Shown: positions 54,816-63,372, counted from the first letter of the stretch. The stretch: 64,000 nt of DNA from Paenibacillus riograndensis SBR5 (GCF_000981585.1 NZ_LN831776.1:7805903-7869902); one strand, 5' to 3'. Made by a program: numbers and translations. The notes: a model not told the origin generated them from the letters alone.

Positions 54816-55658
54816 ATGATAAAATCATTTTTAATGTTGGGTCAATCTAATATGGCAGGCCGTGGATTTTTGCATGAAGTCGACCCTATATATCATGAAA
54901 AAATAAAAATGCTGCGTAATGGACAGTGGCAGATGATGACAGAGCCGATTAATTATGACCGTCCGGTTTCCGGTGTAAGCCTGGCGGCGTCTTTCGCCGA
55001 TGCCTGGTCGAAAGCCAATTCTGATGAAGAAATTGGTTTGATTCCTTGTGCAGAAGGTGGCAGTTCTTTGAATGATTGGCATCCGGAGGGCATCCTTTTT
55101 CAGCATGCTTTGTCCGAAGCTCGCTTCGCCTTGCGGTCCAGTCAAATCTGCGGAATTCTTTGGCACCAGGGTGAGAGCGACAGTTATCATTCGCTGCATG
55201 AAACTTATTACGAGAAATTAACCCTTATCATCGAGACCCTAAGAAACGAATTGAATCTTGATGAGGTGCCGTTGATCATTGGCGGACTTGGTGATTTCCT
55301 TGGGAAGACTGGTTTTGGACAGCAAGCGACAGAGTATAGACAGGTCAATGAACAATTGCAGCGCTTCGCTAACGAACAGCAAAATTGTTATTTTGTAACG
55401 GCGGCAGAGTTGACCGCGAATCCTGATGGCATTCATATAAACGCGGTTTCGCAACGCAAATTCGGCTACCGCTATTTCGAAGCTTTTTCGAACAAGTGTC
55501 ATGTCCTGGAGCCCCTCCCGGGGGAGGAGCAGTCGCTGAAAGTGGAGCGCGACTATTCGAAAACAGAACAGATATACCTTCATAGCATGGATTTGGCTTT
55601 GGGTAAAATCACTTACGCGGAATTCGAGGCGCAGATGGTGAAGGTTATGCAGCCTTGA
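54816..55658 (+). CDS. Sialate O-acetylesterase-domain (SASA/SGNH) esterase
   Basis: 280 residues. Catalytic Ser11 in 'MLGQSNMAGRG', 'WHQGESDSY' block, and the Asp/His pair in 'NPDGIHINAVSQRKFG'. Such enzymes deacetylate sugars. No signal peptide, so intracellular. The last ~50 residues extend beyond the domain. Confidence 0.87.
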   Translation: MIKSFLMLGQSNMAGRGFLHEVDPIYHEKIKMLRNGQWQMMTEPINYDRPVSGVSLAASFADAWSKANSDEEIGLIPCAEGGSSLNDWHPEGILFQHALSEARFALRSSQICGILWHQGESDSYHSLHETYYEKLTLIIETLRNELNLDEVPLIIGGLGDFLGKTGFGQQATEYRQVNEQLQRFANEQQNCYFVTAAELTANPDGIHINAVSQRKFGYRYFEAFSNKCHVLEPLPGEEQSLKVERDYSKTEQIYLHSMDLALGKITYAEFEAQMVKVMQP

Positions 55659-55663
55659 TCCCT

Positions 55664-55807
55664 TTACTCATTCTTGGCATACTTGTCCAAAACCCCGGCC
55701 CGATCTTCCATTAATTCATACTTCTCGGTCGAATATTGCTTTTCACGCAGACCTTCCTCTATATCTGTCAGAATCCTTTCGTGATTCTCGGAACGCCTGA
55801 GATACAT
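55664..55807 (-). CDS. Candidate 47-residue small protein
   Basis: 'MYLRRSENHERILTDIEEGL' and 'REKQYSTEKYELMEDRAGVL', highly charged and helical, with AGGGAG 10 nt upstream. Convergent with the esterase gene (5 nt gap). Unknown family. The remaining 55808-55956 holds only the promoter side of the XRE gene. Confidence 0.45.
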   Translation of the reverse strand: MYLRRSENHERILTDIEEGLREKQYSTEKYELMEDRAGVLDKYAKNE

Positions 55808-55956
55808 ACAAACAGGGCTCCCTGCGTAACACACTGCGAATGATTGGCTATTTTCAGCCTAAAACTTGCCTTATTTGCCTTTGTGCTCCGTCCGACGTTC
55901 AAATATGATAAGGTTGGAGGGATTTACGGAAATCGTGAATAAAGGAGGCATCAGTA

Positions 55957-56811
55957 ATGGACAATCATCATACCTCCTCCGCATTGGGGGAATTCATCAA
56001 ATCACGCCGCTATCGACTGCAGCCTGAAGAGGCGGGGATTAAGCCATTCCCTGGCCGCAGGCGCACCCCTGGACTTCGCAGGGAAGAAGTCGCATTTCTC
56101 GCCAATGTTAGTGTTACCTACTATACCTGGCTAGAGCAGGGCCGTGAGAGAAATCCATCCCCAGAGGTTTTATCCCATATCAGCCAAGCGCTACAACTGG
56201 ATGAGGACGAGCGGAAGCATTTATTCAACCTGGCTGCGCCGGAACCAGCCAATTCATATACAGCGCCGAAACCGGAACCACACAATACCGAATTTCTGCA
56301 AAACCTTGTAAATCAATTGCGTTATCCTTCCTTCATTGCAAATGAAGTTGCGGACGTGATCGTTTGGAATCAGGGAGCAAAGCTTGTTATCACCGATTTT
56401 GGCCGTCTGCCGGAAAAAGAACGAAACATGGCAACCCTGCTGTTTCTGGACCCGGAATACCCCAAAAGGCTGATAAATTGGGAGGAATTCGCCCGTTACA
56501 TGACGGGCCTGATTCGGGCAAGCTTCGACCAGAACAAAGAGAACCCGATGTTCATGAATCGATTCGACCGTTTGAAGAACAGCGAGGAATTCTTGCGTTT
56601 GTGGGAATGGCATGAAATTCGGCACAAAACTACCGCCGTCCCGGTACAATGCCGCCTTGCGGACGGACCGGAGCTGGCGTTCACTATCCATTGCGCCGCA
56701 GCGATCGACAACGATCCCGGGCTGCACTGGTGCTTTTTCGTTCCAATGCCTGGTTCTGGCACAGAAGAGAAGCTCTCCCTTCTGCTGTCCCAAGCCGCTG
56801 AGTTGTCCTAG
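55957..56811 (+). CDS. XRE-family regulator with MmyB-like ligand domain
   Basis: 284 residues: HTH_31 ('LRREEVAFLANVSVTYYTWLEQGRER') and MmyB-type domain ('FIANEVADVIVWNQGAKLVI'). AAGGAGG precedes the ATG. It is followed in the same direction by an SDR gene, which it probably controls. Paralogue of 30130. Confidence 0.9.
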   Translation: MDNHHTSSALGEFIKSRRYRLQPEEAGIKPFPGRRRTPGLRREEVAFLANVSVTYYTWLEQGRERNPSPEVLSHISQALQLDEDERKHLFNLAAPEPANSYTAPKPEPHNTEFLQNLVNQLRYPSFIANEVADVIVWNQGAKLVITDFGRLPEKERNMATLLFLDPEYPKRLINWEEFARYMTGLIRASFDQNKENPMFMNRFDRLKNSEEFLRLWEWHEIRHKTTAVPVQCRLADGPELAFTIHCAAAIDNDPGLHWCFFVPMPGSGTEEKLSLLLSQAAELS

Positions 56812-56853
56812 CCTGTTAGTCCTGTTAATAGTATAGAGACACTGTGGTTAACG

Positions 56854-56898
56854 CCCCTTTATCGTTGATATAATCAACAAAACTCAACGTTAAAGGGG
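56854..56898 (+). promoter_or_regulatory. Palindromic promoter/leader of the downstream SDR gene
   Basis: GTTGATATAATCAAC (56864-56878) is a perfect palindrome containing TATAAT. CCCCTTTA (56854-56861) is complementary to TAAAGGGG (56891-56898), the ribosome binding site of the next gene. Confidence 0.6.
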
Positions 56899-56906
56899 AT
56901 TCTTAT

Positions 56907-57704
56907 ATGAACTCATATCACTATCTTGGCAAAGTCGCTTTGATCACTGGCGCTTCCTCTGGAATTGGCGAAGTGTATGCCAAAGAACTGGCAGCGCGAG
57001 GCTGCCACGTCATTTTGACGGCACGCTCCAAAGATAAGCTGGAGGCGTTGGCCAGTGAAATTACACGCACGCACGGCGTGCAGGCATATGCCCTTCCCAT
57101 CGACTTGTCCAAGGCAGAGGCCCCGCGTCTACTAGCGAAATCGATCTCTGAACTCGGCGTTACAGTTGATATTCTTATCAATAACGCAGGATTTGGCACA
57201 ACTGGCCGGTTTGAGGATATAAACCCGGAGCGCGAGCAGGAACAGATTATGCTGAATACCGCTGCGCTTGTCGAACTGACACATCTTTTCCTGCCGGGCA
57301 TGCTGGGACGTAAAGACGGGGTCGTTGTAAATGTGGCTTCAATGGCTGCGTTTGCACCTTGTGCCTATTTGGCCGTTTACGGGGCTACCAAGGCATTCGT
57401 ATTATCCTTCTCCGAAGCACTGTGGGCGGAAACCCGCGAACGCGGTGTTCGTGTACTGGCCCTATGCCCGGGTGCGACTGATACTGGATTTTTCGATGCA
57501 GTTGGCAGCCGGGATATGGTGGAGAACAACACACTGTCCACACCAGAAAAAGTCGTCCAAGCCGGATTTCGCGGAGTCGACCGAAACAGCGGCTACATCA
57601 TTGACGGGCGCATCAACTATATGACGACCCTGATTTGCCGTATTCTTCCGCGGCGCAGCTTAGCTTTAATCAATGAACGCAATTCGCGCCCCAAAGCACA
57701 ATGA
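56907..57704 (+). CDS. SDR-family oxidoreductase (DltE/YqjQ-like)
   Basis: 265 residues with 'ALITGASSGIGEVYAKELAARG', 'NNAGFGTTG', catalytic 'YLAVYGATKAFVLSFSEAL' and a C-terminal extension. Located directly beside the rlmH end, in the cassette nearest to rlmH. Confidence 0.9.
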   Translation: MNSYHYLGKVALITGASSGIGEVYAKELAARGCHVILTARSKDKLEALASEITRTHGVQAYALPIDLSKAEAPRLLAKSISELGVTVDILINNAGFGTTGRFEDINPEREQEQIMLNTAALVELTHLFLPGMLGRKDGVVVNVASMAAFAPCAYLAVYGATKAFVLSFSEALWAETRERGVRVLALCPGATDTGFFDAVGSRDMVENNTLSTPEKVVQAGFRGVDRNSGYIIDGRINYMTTLICRILPRRSLALINERNSRPKAQ

Positions 57705-57755
57705 TGGTTTACAGACGCTCGAGCGAAGTTATCTACACGTATCCTAATTAGTTCA

Positions 57756-57788
57756 AAAAAACTTGCCTCTATTTATGATACGGTTCCC
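57756..57788 (+). repeat. rlmH 3' end: reference copy of the dispersed repeat (attB/attR-like)
   Basis: AACTTGCC (57760-57767), then CTATTTATGATACGGTTC (57769-57786), which is the antisense of the Glu-Pro-Tyr-His-Lys-stop codons of rlmH. In staphylococci the same codons are the attachment site of SCC elements. Confidence 0.75.
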
Positions 57789-58248
57789 CCCGATTGATCT
57801 TCACTGCACGATAAATCTGCTCGGTGAGCACCAGGCGCATGAGCTGGTGGGGCAGCGTCATGCGCCCGAAGCTCATGCGCTGCTGGGCGCGGCGCATAAC
57901 GTCATCGGAGAGCCCGTGGCTCCCTCCGATGACGAAGACGACATGGCTCGTCCCGTAGGTGCCGAGCCGGTCGAGCTCTGCGGCAAGCTCTTCCGAGCTC
58001 CAGAGCTTGCCGTCGATCGCGAGCGCAATGACATGCGCCTCGCTCTTAATGTGCGCGAGGATGCGTTCGCCCTCGCGCACCTTCACCTGAACAACCTCTG
58101 CCTCGCTGAGGTTGTCCGGTGCTTTCTCATCCGCCACCTCAATCATCTGAAATTTGAGGTAAGGCGTCAGCCGTTTGGCGTATTCTGCGATGCCGAGCGT
58201 CAAATATTTCTCCTTTAGTTTGCCTACGCTAATGATTTGAATGAACAT
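57769..58248 (-). CDS. rlmH: 23S rRNA (pseudouridine1915-N3)-methyltransferase
   Basis: 159 residues, full length. SPOUT knot '[16 protein letters not shown]', '[23 protein letters not shown]' at the end, universally conserved in RlmH (formerly OrfX/YbeA). It methylates pseudouridine 1915 in helix 69 of the assembled ribosome. The gene is intact; its last codons form the repeat described above. Confidence 0.97.
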   Translation of the reverse strand: MFIQIISVGKLKEKYLTLGIAEYAKRLTPYLKFQMIEVADEKAPDNLSEAEVVQVKVREGERILAHIKSEAHVIALAIDGKLWSSEELAAELDRLGTYGTSHVVFVIGGSHGLSDDVMRRAQQRMSFGRMTLPHQLMRLVLTEQIYRAVKINRGEPYHK

Positions 58249-58622
58249 AAATCCTCCATCTATCTGCTTCCGTCATGGATACTGTAATTTCTTTCGGGAC
58301 ACTGCGAAGCCCGCCAGTGAATCTGTCCTTTGTAGTGTATCACATGCCTGTCCAAAACACGCAACGATCCAGCATTGCTGCAAGATAGACTCCTCTTATA
58401 TAAACTGAATATGTAATCTTTATTAGGGGGATATAACCGGTACTCGTGGAATATGTGGACTTTCGGCCGCTCCAGTCTCTCATGGCTTTGCTGCTCTCTG
58501 CCCGTTCTGGTTCATCCGAATGGCAGATGCTTTTCAAGCCCTGGTATAATTCCCACATTTGAACCGCAAGCCCTTTTACGTATATGATAGTTCTATCAAT
58601 GTGTACAGGGAGGCTGCGTGGC

Positions 58623-59144
58623 ATGGCCGTATTGTTAAATGAGCAGATCAGAGCATCCGAGGTGGTGCTTACAGGACTTCGGGGCGAGCAGCTGGGGGTT
58701 GTCTCCAGAGCGGAAGCTTTGGCCAAGGCCAAGGCGGCAGGCGCAGATCTCGTCTGCACCTCGCTGATGAGCAGTCCCCCACCCTGCAGTTTGATGGCGA
58801 AGGGCAAAGCCAAAGCGGCTGCACAGAAGGAGACAACGACTGCGCGTAAGTCGGGTTCCGCTCAGGCAGCAAGTGCACACGGCAAGAAAGAGAAGGTCAA
58901 AGAGCTGCGCTTTACCGCTCATATCGAGGAGCATGATTACGACACCAAGCTGCGGCAGGCGGACAAGCATCTGCGCTCCGGCAAGCCGGTGCAGCTTGTC
59001 GTGAAGGCCTCCGGCGCAAAAGAGGCTGCTGCCGCCAAGGCGGTCATTGAGCGGCTGGTCGCCGACCTAAAAGAAGCCGGTGTCAAAGACACCGGAATTC
59101 AATCCGGCGGCAAGGGCTCGCAGGTGAAACTGAATCCCCGTTGA
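58623..59144 (+). CDS. IF-3-like protein (translation initiation factor paralogue)
   Basis: 173 residues. The N-domain 'LLNEQIRASEVVLTGLRGEQLGVVSRAEAL' and 'SPPPCSLMAKGK' and the C-domain 'KELRFTAHIEEHDYDTKLRQ' follow IF-3, but the linker is Ala/Lys-rich and the conserved 'MDYGK' is changed. It is probably a paralogue, not the main infC, which usually stands before rpmI-rplT. GGGAGG lies 8 nt before ATG 58623. The gap 58249-58622 shows no gene. Confidence 0.85.
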   Translation: MAVLLNEQIRASEVVLTGLRGEQLGVVSRAEALAKAKAAGADLVCTSLMSSPPPCSLMAKGKAKAAAQKETTTARKSGSAQAASAHGKKEKVKELRFTAHIEEHDYDTKLRQADKHLRSGKPVQLVVKASGAKEAAAAKAVIERLVADLKEAGVKDTGIQSGGKGSQVKLNPR

Positions 59145-59185
59145 GCTTGGCCGTTTCACCGTCCTCGCCCTTGCCCTAAGAAACG

Positions 59186-59231
59186 GCCGAACGATCCTGA
59201 CCGCAGGCTGCGGAGGATCGTTCGGCTTTTA
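59186..59231 (+). terminator. Terminator after the IF-3-like gene
   Basis: GCCGAACGATCCT (59186-59198) pairs perfectly with 59214-59226, followed by TTTTATC. It overlaps the convergent stop of the anti-sigma gene. Confidence 0.88.
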
Positions 59232-60194
59232 TCTTAGATATAGCTTGGCGATTTCGATCATGTCGGCTTTGCTGAGATATTGTCCGCTCATGTCGTCAAT
59301 CTGATATTGATAAAGTTCTGTACTGCCCGGAACCTCAGCAGTCCAGACTATAGAATTTCCGCCTTTATATTTGGTATATATCATTTCTACCCCATCTACA
59401 ACCACTTTTTCCGAGGTGAAATCGACTTTTTCATCTACGTATGCTGTAAACTCACCTTTGGATTTGACAATAGTCACAGCTATTTCATTCTTCCCTTGAG
59501 CGTAGACCGTTCTAATATTGAGAAGCTCATTGGATAACTCCACAGGCATCATTGCATATTCCTGCTTGGATGCCTCAGCCTGCTTGCGGAGCTTCTCTGC
59601 CGTAGCAGCCTCTTCTTCCGGAGTAGGCGGATTCACCATATTAACCGGTTTAAAGAATACCCTGGCGCTTTTGAAGGCATAGTTGCCTGTTAAGCTGTCT
59701 GCAATGACAACGGGCTGGCTGGACAGTTTGCTGCGGAGTACAGAGAGGTCGGTAAACGTCACCGGCTTAAACCGGGTGTCCATTTGCCTGTTGGGATTAT
59801 GGGCAACGACATAAAAAACAGCTGCGGAACCCTCCTGTAGCAGTTTATCCCCTAAGTCACGGCTGATTTTCCAACGTTGTAATTCTTCTTCCTGAGGAAC
59901 AGAAGCTTCCTTGGCAGGCTTGACCTGATAAGTAACTTCCCCCTGTTTGTTCTTCAAGGATTGATATTGAACCGCCGCAAAACCCGAGGATGCTGTCAGC
60001 AGCATTCCCGCTATGACCATCACGCTGACCTTATATTTCACCAGGAATCGCTCCTTTCCGCTCTGTCCGGCATACAACCTCTTCATCACTTTTCCGGACA
60101 AGTCTGTCTCACTGAACTGCGGGCTACGAAGAAGTTCCTTCAAATCCTGATCCTTGTCGAATCTCACAGCTTCCTTCTCCTTTCGCATAAGCAT
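59229..60194 (-). CDS. Membrane-bound anti-sigma-type protein
   Basis: About 321 residues: a cytoplasmic N-part, one helix ('VSVMVIAGMLLTASSGFAAVQY') and an extracytoplasmic domain. GGAGG precedes ATG 60194 (a second ATG at 60188 is also possible). It overlaps the sigma-factor gene by 71 nt, and the pair is translationally coupled. It most likely holds the ECF sigma factor inactive until an envelope signal arrives. Confidence 0.75.
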   Translation of the reverse strand: MLMRKEKEAVRFDKDQDLKELLRSPQFSETDLSGKVMKRLYAGQSGKERFLVKYKVSVMVIAGMLLTASSGFAAVQYQSLKNKQGEVTYQVKPAKEASVPQEEELQRWKISRDLGDKLLQEGSAAVFYVVAHNPNRQMDTRFKPVTFTDLSVLRSKLSSQPVVIADSLTGNYAFKSARVFFKPVNMVNPPTPEEEAATAEKLRKQAEASKQEYAMMPVELSNELLNIRTVYAQGKNEIAVTIVKSKGEFTAYVDEKVDFTSEKVVVDGVEMIYTKYKGGNSIVWTAEVPGSTELYQYQIDDMSGQYLSKADMIEIAKLYLR

Positions 60195-60717
60195 AATACC
60201 TCCGGAATTTTTTGGCCGAACGCTCATATTTTTTACGCAGCTTGGATGTGCTGTGATGAAGAATCAGACTAATCTCCTGATAGCTCATTTCCTCCACACA
60301 GCGCAAAATCAACAAATTCCGCTCTTCTATCGATAATTTTGACAAGGCCTGCTGCACCGCTTCATCCAGATATTTGCCTTCAATCTGTTGATCTACGTGT
60401 CTATTGTCCCGCTCATCCCGGTGTAAGAGACGCAGATATTTGGTCAATTTCCGCTTGCGGATCACATCAATACATTGATTGTAGGCAATCGTATACAACC
60501 ATGCACCGAAGGGGATATCCGGGTTATATTTGCCCAAAGCACGAAAGGCCTTCAGAAACACCTCCTGCCCGCTGTCCTCAGCCTCCGAATAATGCCCCAG
60601 CATGTGATAACAATAGAGCAGGATCGCTTTTTGATAGGTTCGCATGATCTCCTCAAACCTTTCGATGTTCCCTTCCAGCACGTCAGCTATTATCCGGCGC
60701 AGCTCTGCATCATTCAA
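60124..60717 (-). CDS. ECF-type RNA polymerase sigma factor
   Basis: 197 residues. Region 2 'HMLGHYSEAEDSGQEVFLKAFRAL...PFGAWLYTIAYNQCID', region 4 'LSIEERNLLILRCVEEMSYQEISLILHHSTSKLRKKYERS'. The start is TTG at 60717 behind GGGGGGAG; a longer frame to 60855 contains no better site. The 115-bp gap to the divergent VOC gene should carry both promoters. Confidence 0.9.
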   Translation of the reverse strand: MNDAELRRIIADVLEGNIERFEEIMRTYQKAILLYCYHMLGHYSEAEDSGQEVFLKAFRALGKYNPDIPFGAWLYTIAYNQCIDVIRKRKLTKYLRLLHRDERDNRHVDQQIEGKYLDEAVQQALSKLSIEERNLLILRCVEEMSYQEISLILHHSTSKLRKKYERSAKKFRRYYAYAKGEGSCEIRQGSGFEGTSS

Positions 60718-60832
60718 TTCTCTCCCCCCTTTCAACCTGTACAACGAAGCATCCCTTGAAAATGTGACATTGTTCAAAAAACAATTATTATTATATAAAG
60801 AAGTCATGAGATGAAGAAGGGAGCAATGCAGT

Positions 60833-61213
60833 GTGGAAAAGAATAGGATCCACAAGGTGGGGCAAATCGGGATACCTGTGAAAGAAATAGGACGAGCGGT
60901 ACATTTTTATCAAAACCTGCTGGGCCTTCCGCTGCTATTTCAGACGGACCGTATGGCCTTCTTTGAACTCGGCGGCCTGCGGCTGCTGTTGAGCCTTCCG
61001 GAGACAGCAGAGTTCGCCAATGCCAGCTCCGTTGTGTATTTTCAAGTTGGAGATATTCAGGCAATGTATACAGAGTTAATCGGTAAGGGAGTAGCTTTTA
61101 CCGGCGAACCCCATATGGTGAACAAAATGGGCCAAACCGAGACCTGGATGGCGTTCTTCCGGGATTCTGAGGGAAATACTCATGCGTTGATGAGTGAAGT
61201 GAAGGGGGAATAA
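60833..61213 (+). CDS. VOC-family (glyoxalase-like) protein
   Basis: 126 residues: 'KVGQIGIPVKEIGRAVHFYQNLLGLPLLFQ' and 'WMAFFRDSEGNTHALMSEV'. GTG start with GGGAG 8-10 nt upstream. Not closely related to the duplicated VOC genes. Confidence 0.87.
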   Translation: MEKNRIHKVGQIGIPVKEIGRAVHFYQNLLGLPLLFQTDRMAFFELGGLRLLLSLPETAEFANASSVVYFQVGDIQAMYTELIGKGVAFTGEPHMVNKMGQTETWMAFFRDSEGNTHALMSEVKGE

Positions 61214-61306
61214 ACCTGATTGATGTTCAAACAGGCTTTTGGGGAACGGAACAAGGGCAGATTGAATTGAAATAACACGCCAGCTATAAAAAAACTATCC
61301 TATGTA

Positions 61307-61343
61307 ACCACCTAATTCGGAATGTCGAATCAGGTGGTTTTTT
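61307..61343 (+). terminator. Terminator after the VOC gene
   Basis: ACCACCTAATTCG (61307-61319) pairs with CGAATCAGGTGGT (61326-61338; one mismatch), then TTTTT. Confidence 0.85.
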
Positions 61344-61408
61344 GGTGCAATTTAAATGTTCCACGTGGAAATTCCACTCAGATGTGCTGAACATGAAAAA
61401 GTTAACCC

Positions 61409-61759
61409 TCAGTTGCTGCTCTCCTCTGCCTCCGTCTCCAGCGCAGGCTGCCCATTGGCCTCATAAGCGCTCAGCACCGAATCCAGCAAGCCCGGAAACC
61501 GGGCATTCAAGTCCTCGGTACGCAAGGACAGTATACGCTGAGTGCCTTGAACACGGGTATGCACAACCCCCGCCTCGCGCAGTGTCCGGGCATGGTGGGA
61601 CAGCGTCGATTTGGCGACCGGCACGTTGAAGCTGTTGCAGGCCTGTTCACCATTGTTCCTGATATCTGAAATGATGGATAAGCGAATGGGATCACTGAGT
61701 GCATACAGTACGGAGGCAAGCTGAATGTCCTTGCGTTCCGGATGAAATAGTATCTTCAT
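61409..61759 (-). CDS. ArsR-family transcriptional regulator
   Basis: 116 residues, winged helix 'YALSDPIRLSIISDIRNNGE', 'VAKSTLSHHARTLREAGVVHTR'. No metal-binding Cys pair typical of ArsR is seen, so it probably senses something else. AGGGGATA precedes the ATG. Divergent from and likely repressing the MFS gene. Confidence 0.9.
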   Translation of the reverse strand: MKILFHPERKDIQLASVLYALSDPIRLSIISDIRNNGEQACNSFNVPVAKSTLSHHARTLREAGVVHTRVQGTQRILSLRTEDLNARFPGLLDSVLSAYEANGQPALETEAEESSN

Positions 61760-61848
61760 GGATAATATCCCCTTTTGTCATACAAATGGTTGCAAAAAAT
61801 TTATCGTGCTCCTAATTGCATTTTATATCAACGCATGCTATATTTCAA

Positions 61849-61860
61849 ATGTTCGAACAT
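61849..61860. promoter_or_regulatory. Palindrome in the ArsR/MFS intergenic region
   Basis: ATGTTCGAACAT is a perfect 12-bp palindrome; TCGAAC recurs at 61863. A likely ArsR-family operator. Confidence 0.55.
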
Positions 61861-61898
61861 AATCGAACTATTAAACATTAAAAAGGAGTGGCCATCAC

Positions 61899-63296
61899 AT
61901 GGACTCAGTAAATACAATCTCCGCTGCTGCGGAAGAAGATTCTTCAGTGGAAGCCACTCTTCCCAGGGAAGGGCTGCTGACGTTTCTATTCAGTGTTGCG
62001 GTTGTTCTGGTTATTATGAACACGGCCATGTTCAATCTGGCATTGCCTGATGTAACCGAGACCTTTGGCATCTCAGCCTCCGCCGCTTCCTGGATCGTGA
62101 CCGGGTATTCCATTATGTTCTCCATTGCTTCGATTACCTACAGCAGACTTTCCGACTTTCTGCCAATCCGCAGACTGTTGACGATTGGCCTGCTGACACT
62201 CGGCCTCGCGGCGGTTGCCGGATTCTTCAGCACGAACTTTATTGTGCTGCTGATTGTACGGATTGTGCAGGCATCCGGTGCTGGTGCCGTTATGTCGCTG
62301 TCACTTGTCCTGTTCACCCGGTATGTCCCGCTGGGCCGCCGGGGCAAGGCAATGGCGACGATTATGTCCTCTGTTTCGCTTGGTTTGGGACTTGGTCCTG
62401 TTGCAGGCGGAGCGATTACCCAGTATTTTGGCTGGAACTGGCTGTTTGCCGTTACCGCTATTATCCTGCTGCTTGTGCCGCTGTTTCTGGTGCTGCTGCC
62501 GAAAGAACTGCCGAGCCGCGGCTCATTTGACGCACTTGGAGGGGTCTTCCTCGGCATCGGCACCACCGGGCTTCTGCTGTTCCTGACCAGCGGGCTGTGG
62601 ATTGCGCTGGTTGCCGGAATAGCTGCTATTTTCTTGTTCGTGAGCCGTATCCGCACCATTTCTGATCCGTTTGTTATGCCCGCTCTTTTCAAGAACCGCC
62701 CGTACCTGGTACTCTCTTTGGTCGGAATCGCCTCCTATCTGTGCAGCTTTGCAACGCTGTTCCTGCTGCCGCAGATTCTGGTTCACCGGTTCGGCTTCAC
62801 TGCAAGCCATGCGGGGTTTGTCATTTTCCCCGGGTCCCTGCTTGCGATCTTTGTATCCCGGTCGGTAGGCCGGATCATTGACCGCTTCGGCAATGGAGGC
62901 ATCCTGCGCTTTGTGCCGCTGCTGGTGCTGACCGCTACCGTACTGTTTGCTCTATTTGCCGGGCATTCATGGATAGCAGTGATGTTCGTGTATATGATTA
63001 TGAGTCTGGCCTTCACCACGCTGTCCAGCAGTGTATCCAATGAAATCTCCCGCGTTCTGCCTTCCTCGCAGATTGGCTCAGGGATGGGATTATTTCAGCT
63101 GCTCCAGTTCTTCAGCGGTGCCTTCGGTGTTGCTATGGCCGCCAGTGCTCTGGAATGGCAGCACGGGCTGTCCCTGTCTGCAGCTTACTCCAACATTTAC
63201 TGGGGACTCTCCATTGCTGCCGTCATCGCCATTGTCTCCGCCTTTGCATACCGCCGGAGCAGCGGGAGCCGGATTGAAGAAATGGCTGAGGCGTAA
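61899..63296 (+). CDS. MFS transporter (DHA2 drug:H+ antiporter type)
   Basis: 465 residues, 12-14 helices. 'ALPDVTETFGISASAASWIVTGYSI' and 'RIVQASGAGAVMSLSLVLFTRYVPLGRRGKAM' are DHA2 motifs. AAGGAG precedes the ATG. Paired with a divergent ArsR regulator. Confidence 0.92.
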   Translation: MDSVNTISAAAEEDSSVEATLPREGLLTFLFSVAVVLVIMNTAMFNLALPDVTETFGISASAASWIVTGYSIMFSIASITYSRLSDFLPIRRLLTIGLLTLGLAAVAGFFSTNFIVLLIVRIVQASGAGAVMSLSLVLFTRYVPLGRRGKAMATIMSSVSLGLGLGPVAGGAITQYFGWNWLFAVTAIILLLVPLFLVLLPKELPSRGSFDALGGVFLGIGTTGLLLFLTSGLWIALVAGIAAIFLFVSRIRTISDPFVMPALFKNRPYLVLSLVGIASYLCSFATLFLLPQILVHRFGFTASHAGFVIFPGSLLAIFVSRSVGRIIDRFGNGGILRFVPLLVLTATVLFALFAGHSWIAVMFVYMIMSLAFTTLSSSVSNEISRVLPSSQIGSGMGLFQLLQFFSGAFGVAMAASALEWQHGLSLSAAYSNIYWGLSIAAVIAIVSAFAYRRSSGSRIEEMAEA

Positions 63297-63332
63297 GCTT
63301 GAACGGACACCGTTCCGGCAAAATGCAAAATA

Positions 63333-63372
63333 CCCTGCAGCTCACTTTACAGCTGCAGGGCAAGCCTGATCA
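63333..63372 (-). terminator. Hairpin between the MFS and CxxH/CxxC genes
   Basis: CCCTGCAGCT (63333-63342) pairs with AGCTGCAGGG (63351-63360); on the minus strand TATTTTGCATTTT follows. It probably ends the CxxH/CxxC transcript. Confidence 0.7.

Larger units (their letters stand above)
4754..57788. mobile_element. Candidate tandem array of SCC-like cassettes inserted at rlmH
   Basis: Bounded at the right by the intact rlmH end and at the left by the most distal copy of its 3'-end sequence. Copies with a core lie at 4763, 5920 (degenerate), 27368, 29002, 39329, 47924, 50583, 52176 and 53999, all in one orientation; core-less halves lie at 28409 and 41104. Intervals of 0.6 to 21 kb carry accessory genes. 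No recombinase gene is present in the window, so the array may be moved in trans, or only its remains are left. Confidence 0.5.

Noticed and set aside
4754..57788. Repeats as ordinary REP/terminator sequences
   Set aside because: Terminator hairpins are next to some copies, but the conserved core is outside the hairpin, is identical to rlmH codons and always has one orientation, which simple terminators would not show.
58340..58813. Minus-strand ORF of 157 codons opposite the IF-3-like gene
   Set aside because: It mirrors the well-supported plus-strand gene and its leader; composition is that of an antisense frame.
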